Origin: CAYWRO01 sp964460345
GTDB taxonomy: Bacteria > Planctomycetota > Phycisphaerae > Phycisphaerales > UBA1924
DNA length: 12,719 bases
Assembly (NCBI GenBank): GCA_964460345.1
Contig: CAYWRO010000091.1
Location: forward strand, 1 to 12,719
Direction of reading: 5' to 3'
Part shown: positions 1 through 7,214 of the stretch, piece by piece
Position numbering within the stretch: the stretch's first letter is position 1
Layout: the number at the start of each line of letters is the position of its first letter
The notes under the pieces: generated by a model
Seen by the model: the letters and a program-made list of their open reading frames with translations, nothing else
Told to the model about the DNA's origin: nothing
Databases searched by the model: none
Translations under genes and position numbers: made by a program

Positions 1-3000
1 GGTCGTTGTCGCGCGTGGGGCTGGCCGTTGAGCCGGCTTCGTTGTTTTGGATGACCGTGACCTGGCGCCCGCCATCGTCGTACTCATAGGTAGTCACGAC
101 GTCGTCGAGCACGCCGTCGCCGACCTGGATCGTGCTCTTCAGCGACCCATCCGGGTGATACGTGGTCTTCGAGACCATCTCGGTGAGCGACGAGTAGGTG
201 GGGACGGTGGTGGAGTAGGTAAAGTTGGAGCCCCCGTTTGTGCCGTAGGCGGCGGTTGCGATGTTCCGCCCGAGCGCATCGTACCAGAAGCTTGTGATCT
301 GGACAAAGGCATCGGCCGCGTTGGCCATCGTGATGGTCTCGTCGTCATCGTCGGCGTTGGTGTCCAGCCTGCCGGTCGAGGTCGCATCGTGGCGGCGCTC
401 GTAGCTGACGCTCATGAGCACGCGGCCGAGGTCGTCGCTGGCCGTCGAGTTCTCGTACACGGTCTTGTGCTGCTCGACGACGATGTCGTCGGCCTGGATG
501 GCGAGTGCCTGGGCGTAGTCGCCGCTGTCCTCGTCATCGGCGAGCGTATACCTGTCAGTCAGGCGCCCGAGCCGGTCGTACTCGTTCTTGACGACGTAGC
601 GGCCGACAGTCTTGGCGACGCGGCCCTCCTCGTCGTACCAGGTCAGGTTGGCCAGGTAGTGGTCGTCCAGGGGGCTGCCCGATTGAACGATGGCCCCGGT
701 GCTCTGATTGATCTCGTACGTGCGGCTCTCGTAGACCCGCCCCCACTCGTCATAGCGGTTCTCGCTCAAGGAGACACGGTTGGTCGTCGTATCCGGATCT
801 GTCGGCGGCGTGGCCCCCTTGAACTGGGCAGTCTTGAGCACGGCGCCCTGGTTGTTGTAGCTGGTGGCCGCGTACTTCGGCTGAACGGGCCGAGTCACCA
901 GAGTCGTGCGGCCGCGGACATCGTGGGCGTAGGTGGTCTCGCGCTTGTCAGCGGTCGAGTCCTGCACGAAGGCGGTGGTCTTCGTGACATGGCCGTTGCC
1001 GATCCCGCCGGTGTCGTAGACGGTCTCGGAGATCTTGACCATATTGTCCGTTCCGGAGGGCTCGCCGCCTGGGAAGGAGTTGTCGTTGGTGCCGACCCAC
1101 TGCTCCACGGGCCGATCAAGGTCGTCGAAGACGGTTCGCCGGATGGTGTCTGTCTGATCCTTGACCCGGTGGCGCCGACCGAGTTCGTCGTATCCGAACG
1201 CGGTCCGATCGAAGTGGGTCCCGTCACTGCCCGGCCAAGAGCCCGGGATCTCGAAGTACGTGCGGGTCTCGTCCACGCGCTGGCCGCTCTCGTCATGAAT
1301 GGTTGAACTGAGACGCGTGATCGCAGCCTCGCTGGCGAAATCCGGGCTTGTGTTCAGCGCGTCAGCAGCCACCGCCTGGTAGCCATCGCTGGTGGAATCA
1401 ATGGACTGAACTGTGCTGATCCAGTCGGCGATGTCCGTTGTCGTCGATCCGGACGTGATGGCGATGGTGGCGCTGAGCTCGGTTCCGCCCGCCTGGTTGC
1501 TGACGGTGTACGAGGCGGGGCCGTAGTAAGTGGTCGTGCCGGAGGTGTCCACGAGGGGGACGACGATCGAGACCGGTCGCTGGTCGGCCAGGTGAGTGTG
1601 GTGGTACTCGGTGACGTGGCCGTTGGGCTCGGTGATCCGGTGGAGGCGGCCGAGCTCGTCGTACGAGCGGGCGGTCTCCAGATGGAGTGGGTCACTTCCC
1701 GTGACCGTCAGCCCGGATGGGACCACATTGGCGTAGTTGCTATCCCAGTTCGGATCGTCAACGTCGGCATCCTGAACAGTAAGCGTGACCCGACCGGCGT
1801 CGTCGTACTCGGTGTAACTGATGGTGCCGTCGGCGCTCTCCGTAAAGAGCACACGGCCGTTGTCATCGAAGTAGGTGCTGGTGGAAATCGCAGAATCTGA
1901 TCCGTTCTTCGCATCATCAACGATCGGCATCGTCGTGACGATCTTGTCCGGCAGCATCTCGCCGGCCGTAAAGGTCGGTGTGTAGGTTGTCGTGTGCCCG
2001 ACGCCGACATCCTGGTACACCTTGCGGGTGAGGACGTATGGCCGGCGGAGGATCGCGCTGACGGAGAACGCATGGTCGCGGGTGTCGTAGGTCGTCTCGG
2101 TGAGCAGGGTGGCCGACCCGGTTCCCACCTGCCACCCGGTAGCGGTCGCAAAGCCCCGGAGCGGAACGGCCCCCGTCGTGCGTGTGATCGAGTGCACCAG
2201 CCCGGCGCCGGCATGGAGGGTGATCTCGCCGTTCGTGTGGTTGTAGGTATCCACCGCCTCCGGTGTGGCGATCAGGTCAACCGCGCTGTCGCTGTTCCGC
2301 CGGACGAAGGTCACCCAATCGTTGGGCGTGCCGCTCAAGTTCGTGCGCCGCACGGTGGAGAGCGTCTGGCCAAGATCATCGAAGTAGTAGACCGTCTGCG
2401 CATCGACCAACGTCGAGGAGGGATCGACCACGGCCCGCCGTTCCCAGTTGTGGCTGTTCTGGGTGTACCCGGCGGCATCCACGAAGGAACCGTTGTCCGT
2501 GTACGTGATGACCATCTCGCCGTTGTCCCCGCCGCTGCACCCGCACTGGCCGTTGAAGTAGACCTTGGTGATCTTGCGGTCCGAGTACTCCGTGAAGTGG
2601 GCCGTCGTATACGGCTTCAGCGTCGTGTCGTTGATCGTCGAGTGGTTGAGCGGGTCGTCATCGAACACGCCGTCGATCAGGTCGGCCCGCCGATACCCTT
2701 CCGGGTCCACGACCATCGCCAGCAGACCGCTGGTGTTGTACCGGTAATGCGACTTGCGGACCAGCGTCTCGGCGCCATCGCTGAGGGTTGTGGTGCGGGT
2801 GACCGACTCCAGGTTGCCATCAACAGCCGAGTTGCCGGTGCCGGCGTAGTAGGTGTACTGGACCGTGTCGATGACCACATTCGAAGCGTTCTCGCGATCG
2901 ACTCTGATCAGTTGTCCCGTGCTGTCGTCGTACGTGTAGACGAACTCGAAGCCGTCCAGATCGGTGACGCTCTTGATCTTGCCCTCGGTGTCGGGATCGG

Positions 3001-3799
3001 TGTCGTCGTAGTAGCCATTGGCGATCGCATCGACCGGATCATCCGGATCGCCCGCGTATACGACGGAGCCGTCAGGGTACTCGTGCTTCCAGAACTGGCC
3101 GATGCCAACGCCAGCATCCGCGTCGAACGGGCTGAAGAAGTAGACTTTGTCGCCGCGTGGCGTTCTGAGGATGAGATAGTCAGGAGTTGGAGATGTCTGA
3201 GCGACATACTCCAGTACAGCGCTGCTGCCGTTGACGGCCGGCGAGAACACGCCATCCACTCGGAACACGTAGTAGGCGGCACCCCAGTGGAGTGCGTAAC
3301 GGCCTTGGCCGGAGACAATGGCCGCGGCTAACTCCGGCTGACTCGTGTGCACCCAGTTCTTGCCCTGCGGTCCATTGCTGTCGTGATCGGTGGTGCCGTC
3401 GTGCTGGCGTGCGTTGTAGTCGCGAGCATGTGTCCAGCCGGCGCCGGACAGGTCTACGAATCGACGGTCGTACGTCCCTGTCGCCAGGTTGATCCCGCCA
3501 AGATCGGAGAGGCGACTCGCCTCGAAGGGGTTGCCAGCCAGATCGAGGTTCGGCGGATTCTTGCGGACAGAGCCGTCCAGATGGATGCCTTGGAACTCGG
3601 GCCGCAAATGGAGGTCCTGGAGTGGGGCCACCGTCACGATGTGCGGCGCAATCGCGGTCTCAAGCGTCGCGTCGTCCGGCACGAGGATCTGCGCATCAGT
3701 CGAAGTGCCTGCCGCGGCCACCATCCCTGCTGCCAGCAGCGCATGTGCTCTCTTGCAGGCGAGGCGAGCGAGGGTGGATCGACTGCTGGTCACCGTCAT
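1..3799 (-). CDS. Secreted RHS/YD-repeat protein, partial (C-terminus beyond left edge)
   Basis: The minus strand is open from an ATG at 3799 to the left edge without a stop, giving 1266 codons. A GGAG ribosome site lies 6-7 nt upstream of the ATG. Residues 1-36 look like a signal peptide: basic start, Ala-rich core at 17-30, and Thr-Asp-Ala before the probable cleavage point, so the product is probably exported. Residues about 85-130 resemble the region that opens large RHS shells. YD-type motifs then recur, mainly after residue 640: YDDAGR, YDELGR (twice), YDEWGR, YDEEGR, YDRLGR, YDALGR and YDDGGR. A CGCSGG segment at about 419-424 is, as I recall, frequent in planctomycete members. RHS repeats form beta-strand shells that often enclose a C-terminal toxin or act in surface adhesion. 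The C-terminus is missing here, so the role is undecided. Confidence is high for the family and low for the function. Confidence 0.93.
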   Translation of the reverse strand, partial: MTVTSSRSTLARLACKRAHALLAAGMVAAAGTSTDAQILVPDDATLETAIAPHIVTVAPLQDLHLRPEFQGIHLDGSVRKNPPNLDLAGNPFEASRLSDLGGINLATGTYDRRFVDLSGAGWTHARDYNARQHDGTTDHDSNGPQGKNWVHTSQPELAAAIVSGQGRYALHWGAAYYVFRVDGVFSPAVNGSSAVLEYVAQTSPTPDYLILRTPRGDKVYFFSPFDADAGVGIGQFWKHEYPDGSVVYAGDPDDPVDAIANGYYDDTDPDTEGKIKSVTDLDGFEFVYTYDDSTGQLIRVDRENASNVVIDTVQYTYYAGTGNSAVDGNLESVTRTTTLSDGAETLVRKSHYRYNTSGLLAMVVDPEGYRRADLIDGVFDDDPLNHSTINDTTLKPYTTAHFTEYSDRKITKVYFNGQCGCSGGDNGEMVITYTDNGSFVDAAGYTQNSHNWERRAVVDPSSTLVDAQTVYYFDDLGQTLSTVRRTNLSGTPNDWVTFVRRNSDSAVDLIATPEAVDTYNHTNGEITLHAGAGLVHSITRTTGAVPLRGFATATGWQVGTGSATLLTETTYDTRDHAFSVSAILRRPYVLTRKVYQDVGVGHTTTYTPTFTAGEMLPDKIVTTMPIVDDAKNGSDSAISTSTYFDDNGRVLFTESADGTISYTEYDDAGRVTLTVQDADVDDPNWDSNYANVVPSGLTVTGSDPLHLETARSYDELGRLHRITEPNGHVTEYHHTHLADQRPVSIVVPLVDTSGTTTYYGPASYTVSNQAGGTELSATIAITSGSTTTDIADWISTVQSIDSTSDGYQAVAADALNTSPDFASEAAITRLSSTIHDESGQRVDETRTYFEIPGSWPGSDGTHFDRTAFGYDELGRRHRVKDQTDTIRRTVFDDLDRPVEQWVGTNDNSFPGGEPSGTDNMVKISETVYDTGGIGNGHVTKTTAFVQDSTADKRETTYAHDVRGRTTLVTRPVQPKYAATSYNNQGAVLKTAQFKGATPPTDPDTTTNRVSLSENRYDEWGRVYESRTYEINQSTGAIVQSGSPLDDHYLANLTWYDEEGRVAKTVGRYVVKNEYDRLGRLTDRYTLADDEDSGDYAQALAIQADDIVVEQHKTVYENSTASDDLGRVLMSVSYERRHDATSTGRLDTNADDDDETITMANAADAFVQITSFWYDALGRNIATAAYGTNGGSNFTYSTTVPTYSSLTEMVSKTTYHPDGSLKSTIQVGDGVLDDVVTTYEYDDGGRQVTVIQNNEAGSTASPTRDND

Positions 3800-3892
3800 G
3801 GCGTATCTCCTTCGGGACTGAGCGCGCGCACCGGCGCGACTGGATTGCAATGCTCAACCGTTGCCACACTGACCGGGTCGTGTCCACCGCGC

Positions 3893-3950
3893 TGATATTT
3901 TTTTCAAATGATCCGCGCTTGCCAACGGCTGCTCGGGGGGCACTACTTAG
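3893..3950 (+). promoter_or_regulatory. Candidate promoter of the membrane coiled-coil gene
   Basis: An A/T tract at about 3894-3912 stands out in GC-rich DNA. It is followed by TTGCCA at 3919-3924 and TACTTA at 3944-3949. The 19-nt spacing is longer than ideal. The arrangement resembles an UP element plus a weak sigma-70 promoter reading toward the gene at 4005. The same A/T tract could also serve the divergent gene starting at 3799. This is a motif match only. Confidence 0.3.
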
Positions 3951-4004
3951 GGTGCAGCGGCCCATCAAAGATCCGGGCCGCGCAGCCGCAACAGGAGACT
4001 CCCA

Positions 4005-4769
4005 ATGCCGCGTAAGACCGACAACTCCAAGAAGACCGCCGCACGACGAGGCGGCATCCTCAGCGTCATTCTCGCCTGCGTTGGGATCACAATCCTCGGC
4101 TCCATGGGATACCTGCTGCTTCCGCGCCCGGCCATGCAGCCGGTGGCGCGCGTGGAGCGCAGCGACCTGGAACTCACCCTTTATCGGGTGGGGCTCAAGC
4201 CGGAGTTCCTCGCGGCAGCGGGCGTGAGCCCGCAACAGGTGAGCGGCATCGTGTCGAGGATGCGGACGCACCTCGGCAGAGCGATGCCTGCCCTCAACGC
4301 GGCAGAGGCTGCCTGCAACATCGAGCAGCACGAGGTCACGCAGCTTCGGCGCATCGTGCGGGCCGGCAAGGGCTCAGATCAGCAGGTGCAGGATCTGGCA
4401 ACTGCAAAGAGCAGTCTGGCTGAGTCAGAGGTTGAGCGTGACGCACAACTGGACGCTGCCTTTGCGGCGGCCGCAGAAGGGCTCGAAGCCGAGCAGATCG
4501 CAACCTTGGCGACGCTCCGCGCCAATGGGCAGCGGTGGCACCTCCCTGTGGAGTACTTGACCGTCGAGCGCTCCGATGCGGAGTGGGTCGCTCTGCGCAA
4601 CGCCCTGGCCAACGACCGCATCAGCCGTCGCTTGGAGCGCGAGCCCGATCCTGAGCAACAGGCGCTCCTGGCGCAACTCGGTGCGCACGCCACGGTTGCA
4701 GCGGCCATGCAGGGAGCCAACAACCTCGCCGCCATTGAGGCTGCCTGGGATGAGGCCATGGCGGACTGA
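4005..4769 (+). CDS. Membrane-anchored coiled-coil protein, function unknown
   Basis: This encodes 254 residues with a GGAG ribosome site 7 nt before the ATG. The N-terminus is basic (about 1-16) and is followed by one hydrophobic segment at about 18-39, with no obvious signal-peptidase site. It is therefore likely a membrane anchor with the rest of the protein outside the cytoplasm. Residues about 85-170 are rich in Ala, Glu, Gln and Arg with heptad-like spacing, suggesting long helices or a coiled coil. The C-terminal third is also helical in character. The architecture recalls small periplasmic helical proteins such as the Spy/CpxP group, but no diagnostic motif of that family is visible and I do not assign it. 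It is divergent from the large YD-repeat gene across a 205-bp gap and is followed 57 nt later by the RyR-domain gene. Confidence 0.85.
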   Translation: MPRKTDNSKKTAARRGGILSVILACVGITILGSMGYLLLPRPAMQPVARVERSDLELTLYRVGLKPEFLAAAGVSPQQVSGIVSRMRTHLGRAMPALNAAEAACNIEQHEVTQLRRIVRAGKGSDQQVQDLATAKSSLAESEVERDAQLDAAFAAAAEGLEAEQIATLATLRANGQRWHLPVEYLTVERSDAEWVALRNALANDRISRRLEREPDPEQQALLAQLGAHATVAAAMQGANNLAAIEAAWDEAMAD

Positions 4770-4826
4770 TCTATGATGCGCGCAGGCTGGGGGCCGGATT
4801 CGGGGGGATTTGGTGGAGGGTCGCGC

Positions 4827-5264
4827 ATGCAAGTCGAGGTTGATATCGAGCAGATCGCTCGTCAGGCCCACGCCGCCTGGTGCGGCAAGATGATCCGGGA
4901 GGGCTGGGCCCCGGCTGAGGAGTACAACGAGGTGACCCGCACTCACGATGCCCTGGTCCCCTTCGACGAGTTGAGCCGGCGCGATGCGCTGACTGCACTG
5001 CGGGCTGCAGAGTTCGACGGCGTGGAGATGCTCGCCTCCATCATCGACTACAGCCGCGGCCCGGACCGCGACTTCACCCTCGAAGAGATGCGGGTCGGGT
5101 TGCCGGTGATCTGTGTTGACGACGACCCGCCCATCCGGGGCGAGGTCACCGACTGGATCAGCGACGAGCAGGGCCGATTGATGACCATCATTGTCCGATG
5201 GTCAGACGGCGGCGTTACCGAGCACCCGGCGTTCGCGGGCGAACTGGCGCGAGCCGATGAGTGA
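4827..5264 (+). CDS. RyR-domain protein
   Basis: This encodes 145 residues from the ATG at 4827. That start is preferred to an in-frame ATG at 4773 because a GGAGGG ribosome site lies 6 nt before it and the residues before it are low-complexity. Residues about 6-70 match the RyR domain pattern (named from ryanodine receptors but also found in bacteria and phages): an Ala..His..Trp run, a GW pair after a charged helix, then THDALVPFDELS and a following Asp. The last 60 residues are short beta-like stretches ending in a Trp-Ser-Asp-Gly-Gly turn and could be a small SH3-like barrel; that is inference. The biochemical role of bacterial RyR domains is not settled, and ligand or peptide binding has been suggested. 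The gene follows the membrane coiled-coil gene on the same strand and ends 12 nt before the convergent ArsR-like gene. Confidence 0.85.
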   Translation: MQVEVDIEQIARQAHAAWCGKMIREGWAPAEEYNEVTRTHDALVPFDELSRRDALTALRAAEFDGVEMLASIIDYSRGPDRDFTLEEMRVGLPVICVDDDPPIRGEVTDWISDEQGRLMTIIVRWSDGGVTEHPAFAGELARADE

Positions 5265-5276
5265 TCAGCGGATTCG

Positions 5277-5636
5277 TCAGGCGGCTTTGGGCAAAGTCAG
5301 TTCGGCTCGCCGGTCCCCTGGCAGGAACAGGACGATCGTCCACATCGAGCCGCTCGAGTCGATGCTCACGACCGGTGCGAGCCGGTAGACGCGGGTTGCG
5401 CCGTCGCGTTGTGAAGTCACGCAGCGGAGGCGGCGCAGCTGACGCAGGGAGTGACTGATGTTGGAGTAGCCCAACTCCAGCCGATCGACCAGGTCGCAGA
5501 CTGGTGCAGGACCCTCGGAAAGTGCAAGAAGGATCTCCAGCCGCACGCCGGTCAGGCACAGAATCCACGCCTTCAAGTCGCCTTGGATCTTCGGAAGAGG
5601 TTCCCGGCCCGCCGCATCGCCGTTCGCACCACCCAT
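5277..5636 (-). CDS. ArsR-like winged-helix transcriptional regulator
   Basis: This encodes 119 residues from the ATG at 5636, chosen over upstream in-frame ATGs because GGAGG sits 7 nt before it and the fold begins soon after. Residues about 20-86 follow the ArsR winged-helix pattern: a Leu-rich first helix (VRLEILLALSEGP), a second helix (VCDLVDRLELG), a recognition helix (SNISHSLRQLRRL) and a wing (TSQRDGATRVYRL). The protein should bind DNA as a dimer and repress a nearby promoter. Cys27, Cys47 and Cys72 are present, but no CxC metal-binding motif of the arsenic or cadmium sensors, so the effector is unknown. The C-terminal 30 residues are not a recognised sensor domain. Two inverted repeats lie 54-93 bp upstream of the start, which would fit autoregulation. 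It is convergent with the RyR gene. Confidence 0.82.
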   Translation of the reverse strand: MGGANGDAAGREPLPKIQGDLKAWILCLTGVRLEILLALSEGPAPVCDLVDRLELGYSNISHSLRQLRRLRCVTSQRDGATRVYRLAPVVSIDSSGSMWTIVLFLPGDRRAELTLPKAA

Positions 5637-5689
5637 GGTGACGCCTCCACTTGCTTGGCGGCGGGCGACAACTCCATGGCACGCGCCGC

Positions 5690-5729
5690 GTATGTTCCGC
5701 ACATACAGGAAGGAGCATCCTGTCCTTCC
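5690..5729. promoter_or_regulatory. Two adjacent inverted repeats, candidate operators
   Basis: GTATGT (5690-5695) and ACATAC (5701-5706) form a perfect 6-bp inverted repeat with a 5-nt centre. One base later, GGAAGGA (5708-5714) and TCCTTCC (5723-5729) form a perfect 7-bp inverted repeat with an 8-nt centre. Both lie in the 229-bp gap between the ArsR-like gene (leftward) and the gene at 5866 (rightward). The first, with arms centred 11 bp apart, has the geometry of a dimer operator for a winged-helix repressor. Binding is inferred, not shown. Confidence 0.4.
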
Positions 5730-5865
5730 CGACCGGTCCCCATGAGCGGTGAAGCGGCGCGTACACAACCGGGTCACGCGAGCGGACAAGATAACAGATT
5801 CACAGTGCCTCGTGCAATCCCCCGATGGGGGCGGGAGGGGTGGGGATCAGACATGGAGGTCCAAG

Positions 5866-6318
5866 ATGCGATTGAGCAGTCGCTTGAAGACTCTGGAAGC
5901 CGCCCGGACGGCACGAGATGCAGCACCAGCGAACCGCCACGACTGGCCGCGGAGGTGGACGCATGCCCCCGAGAACCGGGCGGCCTTTGAGACTGCCGTC
6001 GCCGAGGCACGGCGTCTCGCGCCGGGGTTGGCCCGACGAGATGCGGACCTTGATGCGGGTCTTTGCTCGGTAGCGCTCACAATCGGCGTGGAGCTCATGG
6101 CCGACGAGGTCGGCGGCCGGGAGCAAGCCGAGGCAGCCCGCCTGGCGTTCTTTGAATCAGCGACGCGCTACCAGCGGGAGACAGGCGATCTCTTCCCGGT
6201 ACCCGGGTTCGGCCTGCGGGAGTGGGGGATGGGGGCTGCAATCACCCTTCCGATCTTGCAGTCGGGTGACTGGCCGCATCCACCGCAGGCTGCCACAGAC
6301 GGCGCTGCATCGCATTGA
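5866..6318 (+). CDS. Hypothetical protein, 150 residues
   Basis: The start is the ATG at 5866, with GGAGG 6 nt upstream; an in-frame ATG at 5749 lacks such a site and would add an unlikely leader. I do not recognise the protein. It opens with MRLSSRLKTLE, an amphipathic leader very like that of the 90-residue protein encoded at 9846-10118 (MRLTTRVQRLE). The middle is Ala-, Arg- and Glu-rich and probably helical, with a more ordered segment at about 64-115 that includes FFESATRYQ. The C-terminal 26 residues are encoded by DNA that also encodes, on the other strand, the end of the integrase: the two genes overlap convergently by 77 nt. This tail may not be original to the gene. It reads away from the ArsR-like gene and could be under its control. 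Confidence 0.68.
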   Translation: MRLSSRLKTLEAARTARDAAPANRHDWPRRWTHAPENRAAFETAVAEARRLAPGLARRDADLDAGLCSVALTIGVELMADEVGGREQAEAARLAFFESATRYQRETGDLFPVPGFGLREWGMGAAITLPILQSGDWPHPPQAATDGAASH

Positions 6319-6973
6319 TGACCTGATAGGGCGCGATGTGGTCCAGGTAGCGTGCCGTCGTCGCGATCGAGCGGTGCCCCAGTTGCTTGGAGATGATCCC
6401 GATGTCCACGCCCTCCTCGCGGAGCTGCGCGGCGTGGGTGTGCCGCAGGCCGTGGGCGTGCACCCGCTTGGCGATCCTGGCCTTCCGGCGCAGGCGGGCC
6501 ATCAGTACGCGGACGTAAGACTCGCTGACGCGGCCCCCGTCCCAGGTGCACAGCAGGGGGAACCCCTCGCCGATCCCTTCAGTGGCCCGTACGGCCAACC
6601 AGTCCCGCACGACGGCCGCGGCCCCCGGATCAAGGCCCACGGTCCGCGCCCGCCCGCCCTTGCCGTTGAGGACGCGGACGGCGCCGGCGTCGAGGTCCAC
6701 GTCCTTGGGGTACAGATCCAGCGCCTCGCTGACCCGCAGCCCGGCCCGGTACATCAGGGCGATCAGCGCCCGGTTGCGGACCGGCACGGGCTTGTCGCCG
6801 CCGCAGGCCGTCATGAGTCGGCGGATCTCGTCATCGGTGAGAATCTCCGGCGGCAGGCGTCTGCCGCGGCCGTGCCGGGAGGCAGGGGTCCGGGGCGCTA
6901 GGGGTTTCCCTGGCACGGGCCGGCGCTGAAGCGCCAGGGTTTTCACCGGGGTCCGATAGTTGTCGCTCTGCAT
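6242..6973 (-). CDS. Short tyrosine recombinase/integrase lacking the core-binding domain
   Basis: This encodes 243 residues from the ATG at 6973, with a GGAG ribosome site 5-6 nt upstream. The full catalytic set is visible: Arg80 in AGLRVSEAL, Lys105 in NGKGGR, His174 and Arg177 in HAHGLRHTH, His200 in QLGHRS and Tyr209 in TTARYLDH, the nucleophile. The family cuts and rejoins DNA at short sites through a 3'-phosphotyrosine intermediate. XerC/D-type enzymes are about 300 residues and carry an N-terminal SAM-like core-binding domain of about 90 residues. Here only about 45 basic, proline-rich residues precede the catalytic domain, so that domain is absent. The gene looks intact despite this. 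A 28-bp candidate recombination site lies 47 bp upstream of the start. Its 3' end overlaps the convergent gene at 5866-6318 by 77 nt. Confidence 0.95.
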   Translation of the reverse strand: MQSDNYRTPVKTLALQRRPVPGKPLAPRTPASRHGRGRRLPPEILTDDEIRRLMTACGGDKPVPVRNRALIALMYRAGLRVSEALDLYPKDVDLDAGAVRVLNGKGGRARTVGLDPGAAAVVRDWLAVRATEGIGEGFPLLCTWDGGRVSESYVRVLMARLRRKARIAKRVHAHGLRHTHAAQLREEGVDIGIISKQLGHRSIATTARYLDHIAPYQVINAMQRRLWQPAVDAASHPTARSEG

Positions 6974-7020
6974 GGCTCTCCGAGGGGGTCAGGGGCGGTG
7001 GCCCGCCTGGGGGACATCTC

Positions 7021-7048
7021 AGTAGCGCTTTGAAGCCAAAGCGATACT
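7021..7048. repeat. Site A: 28-bp 11-6-11 inverted-repeat site next to integrase
   Basis: AGTAGCGCTTT (7021-7031), six bases GAAGCC, then AAAGCGATACT (7038-7048). The arms are inverted copies with one mismatch in 11. Pairing continues outward (CATCTC at 7015-7020 against GGGATG at 7049-7054) for 15 of 17 pairs in total. The same arms with the same 6-bp spacing recur at 9819-9846. No T-run follows, so it is not a typical intrinsic terminator. The 11-6-11 layout is that of Xer/dif-type recombination core sites, and the nearest gene is a tyrosine recombinase. The recombination role is inference; an operator is the main alternative. Confidence 0.6.
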
Positions 7049-7214
7049 GGGATGAAGTACCTCGGGGGAGAGCAGAGAGCAACTCGTCTCGAACTTGGCA
7101 TCGGCCACAATCTGGAACCGCAGAAGGCATAGCTTTTCCCATTCCGGGCCGATCGACGCTATCGCTACGATCGCCGTTCCAGCAGGAGATCGGAAACTTC
7201 TTCCGGAGAAGGCC

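Noticed and set aside
47..3895. Long plus-strand open frames (up to about 445 codons) across the left third
   Set aside because: They lie opposite the YD-repeat gene, whose frame is open without interruption with YD motifs, a signal peptide and a ribosome site. The plus-strand products are Val/Gly/Asp/Arg-rich with no domain, as expected of antisense shadows.
4772..4777. TATGAT as a -10 box for the RyR gene
   Set aside because: No acceptable -35 hexamer lies 16-19 nt upstream; the gene may be co-transcribed with the preceding one.
6242..6269. TCACCC / GGGTGA inverted repeat near the integrase stop
   Set aside because: Only 6-bp arms across a 16-nt loop, no T-run and no second copy; not distinguishable from chance in GC-rich DNA.
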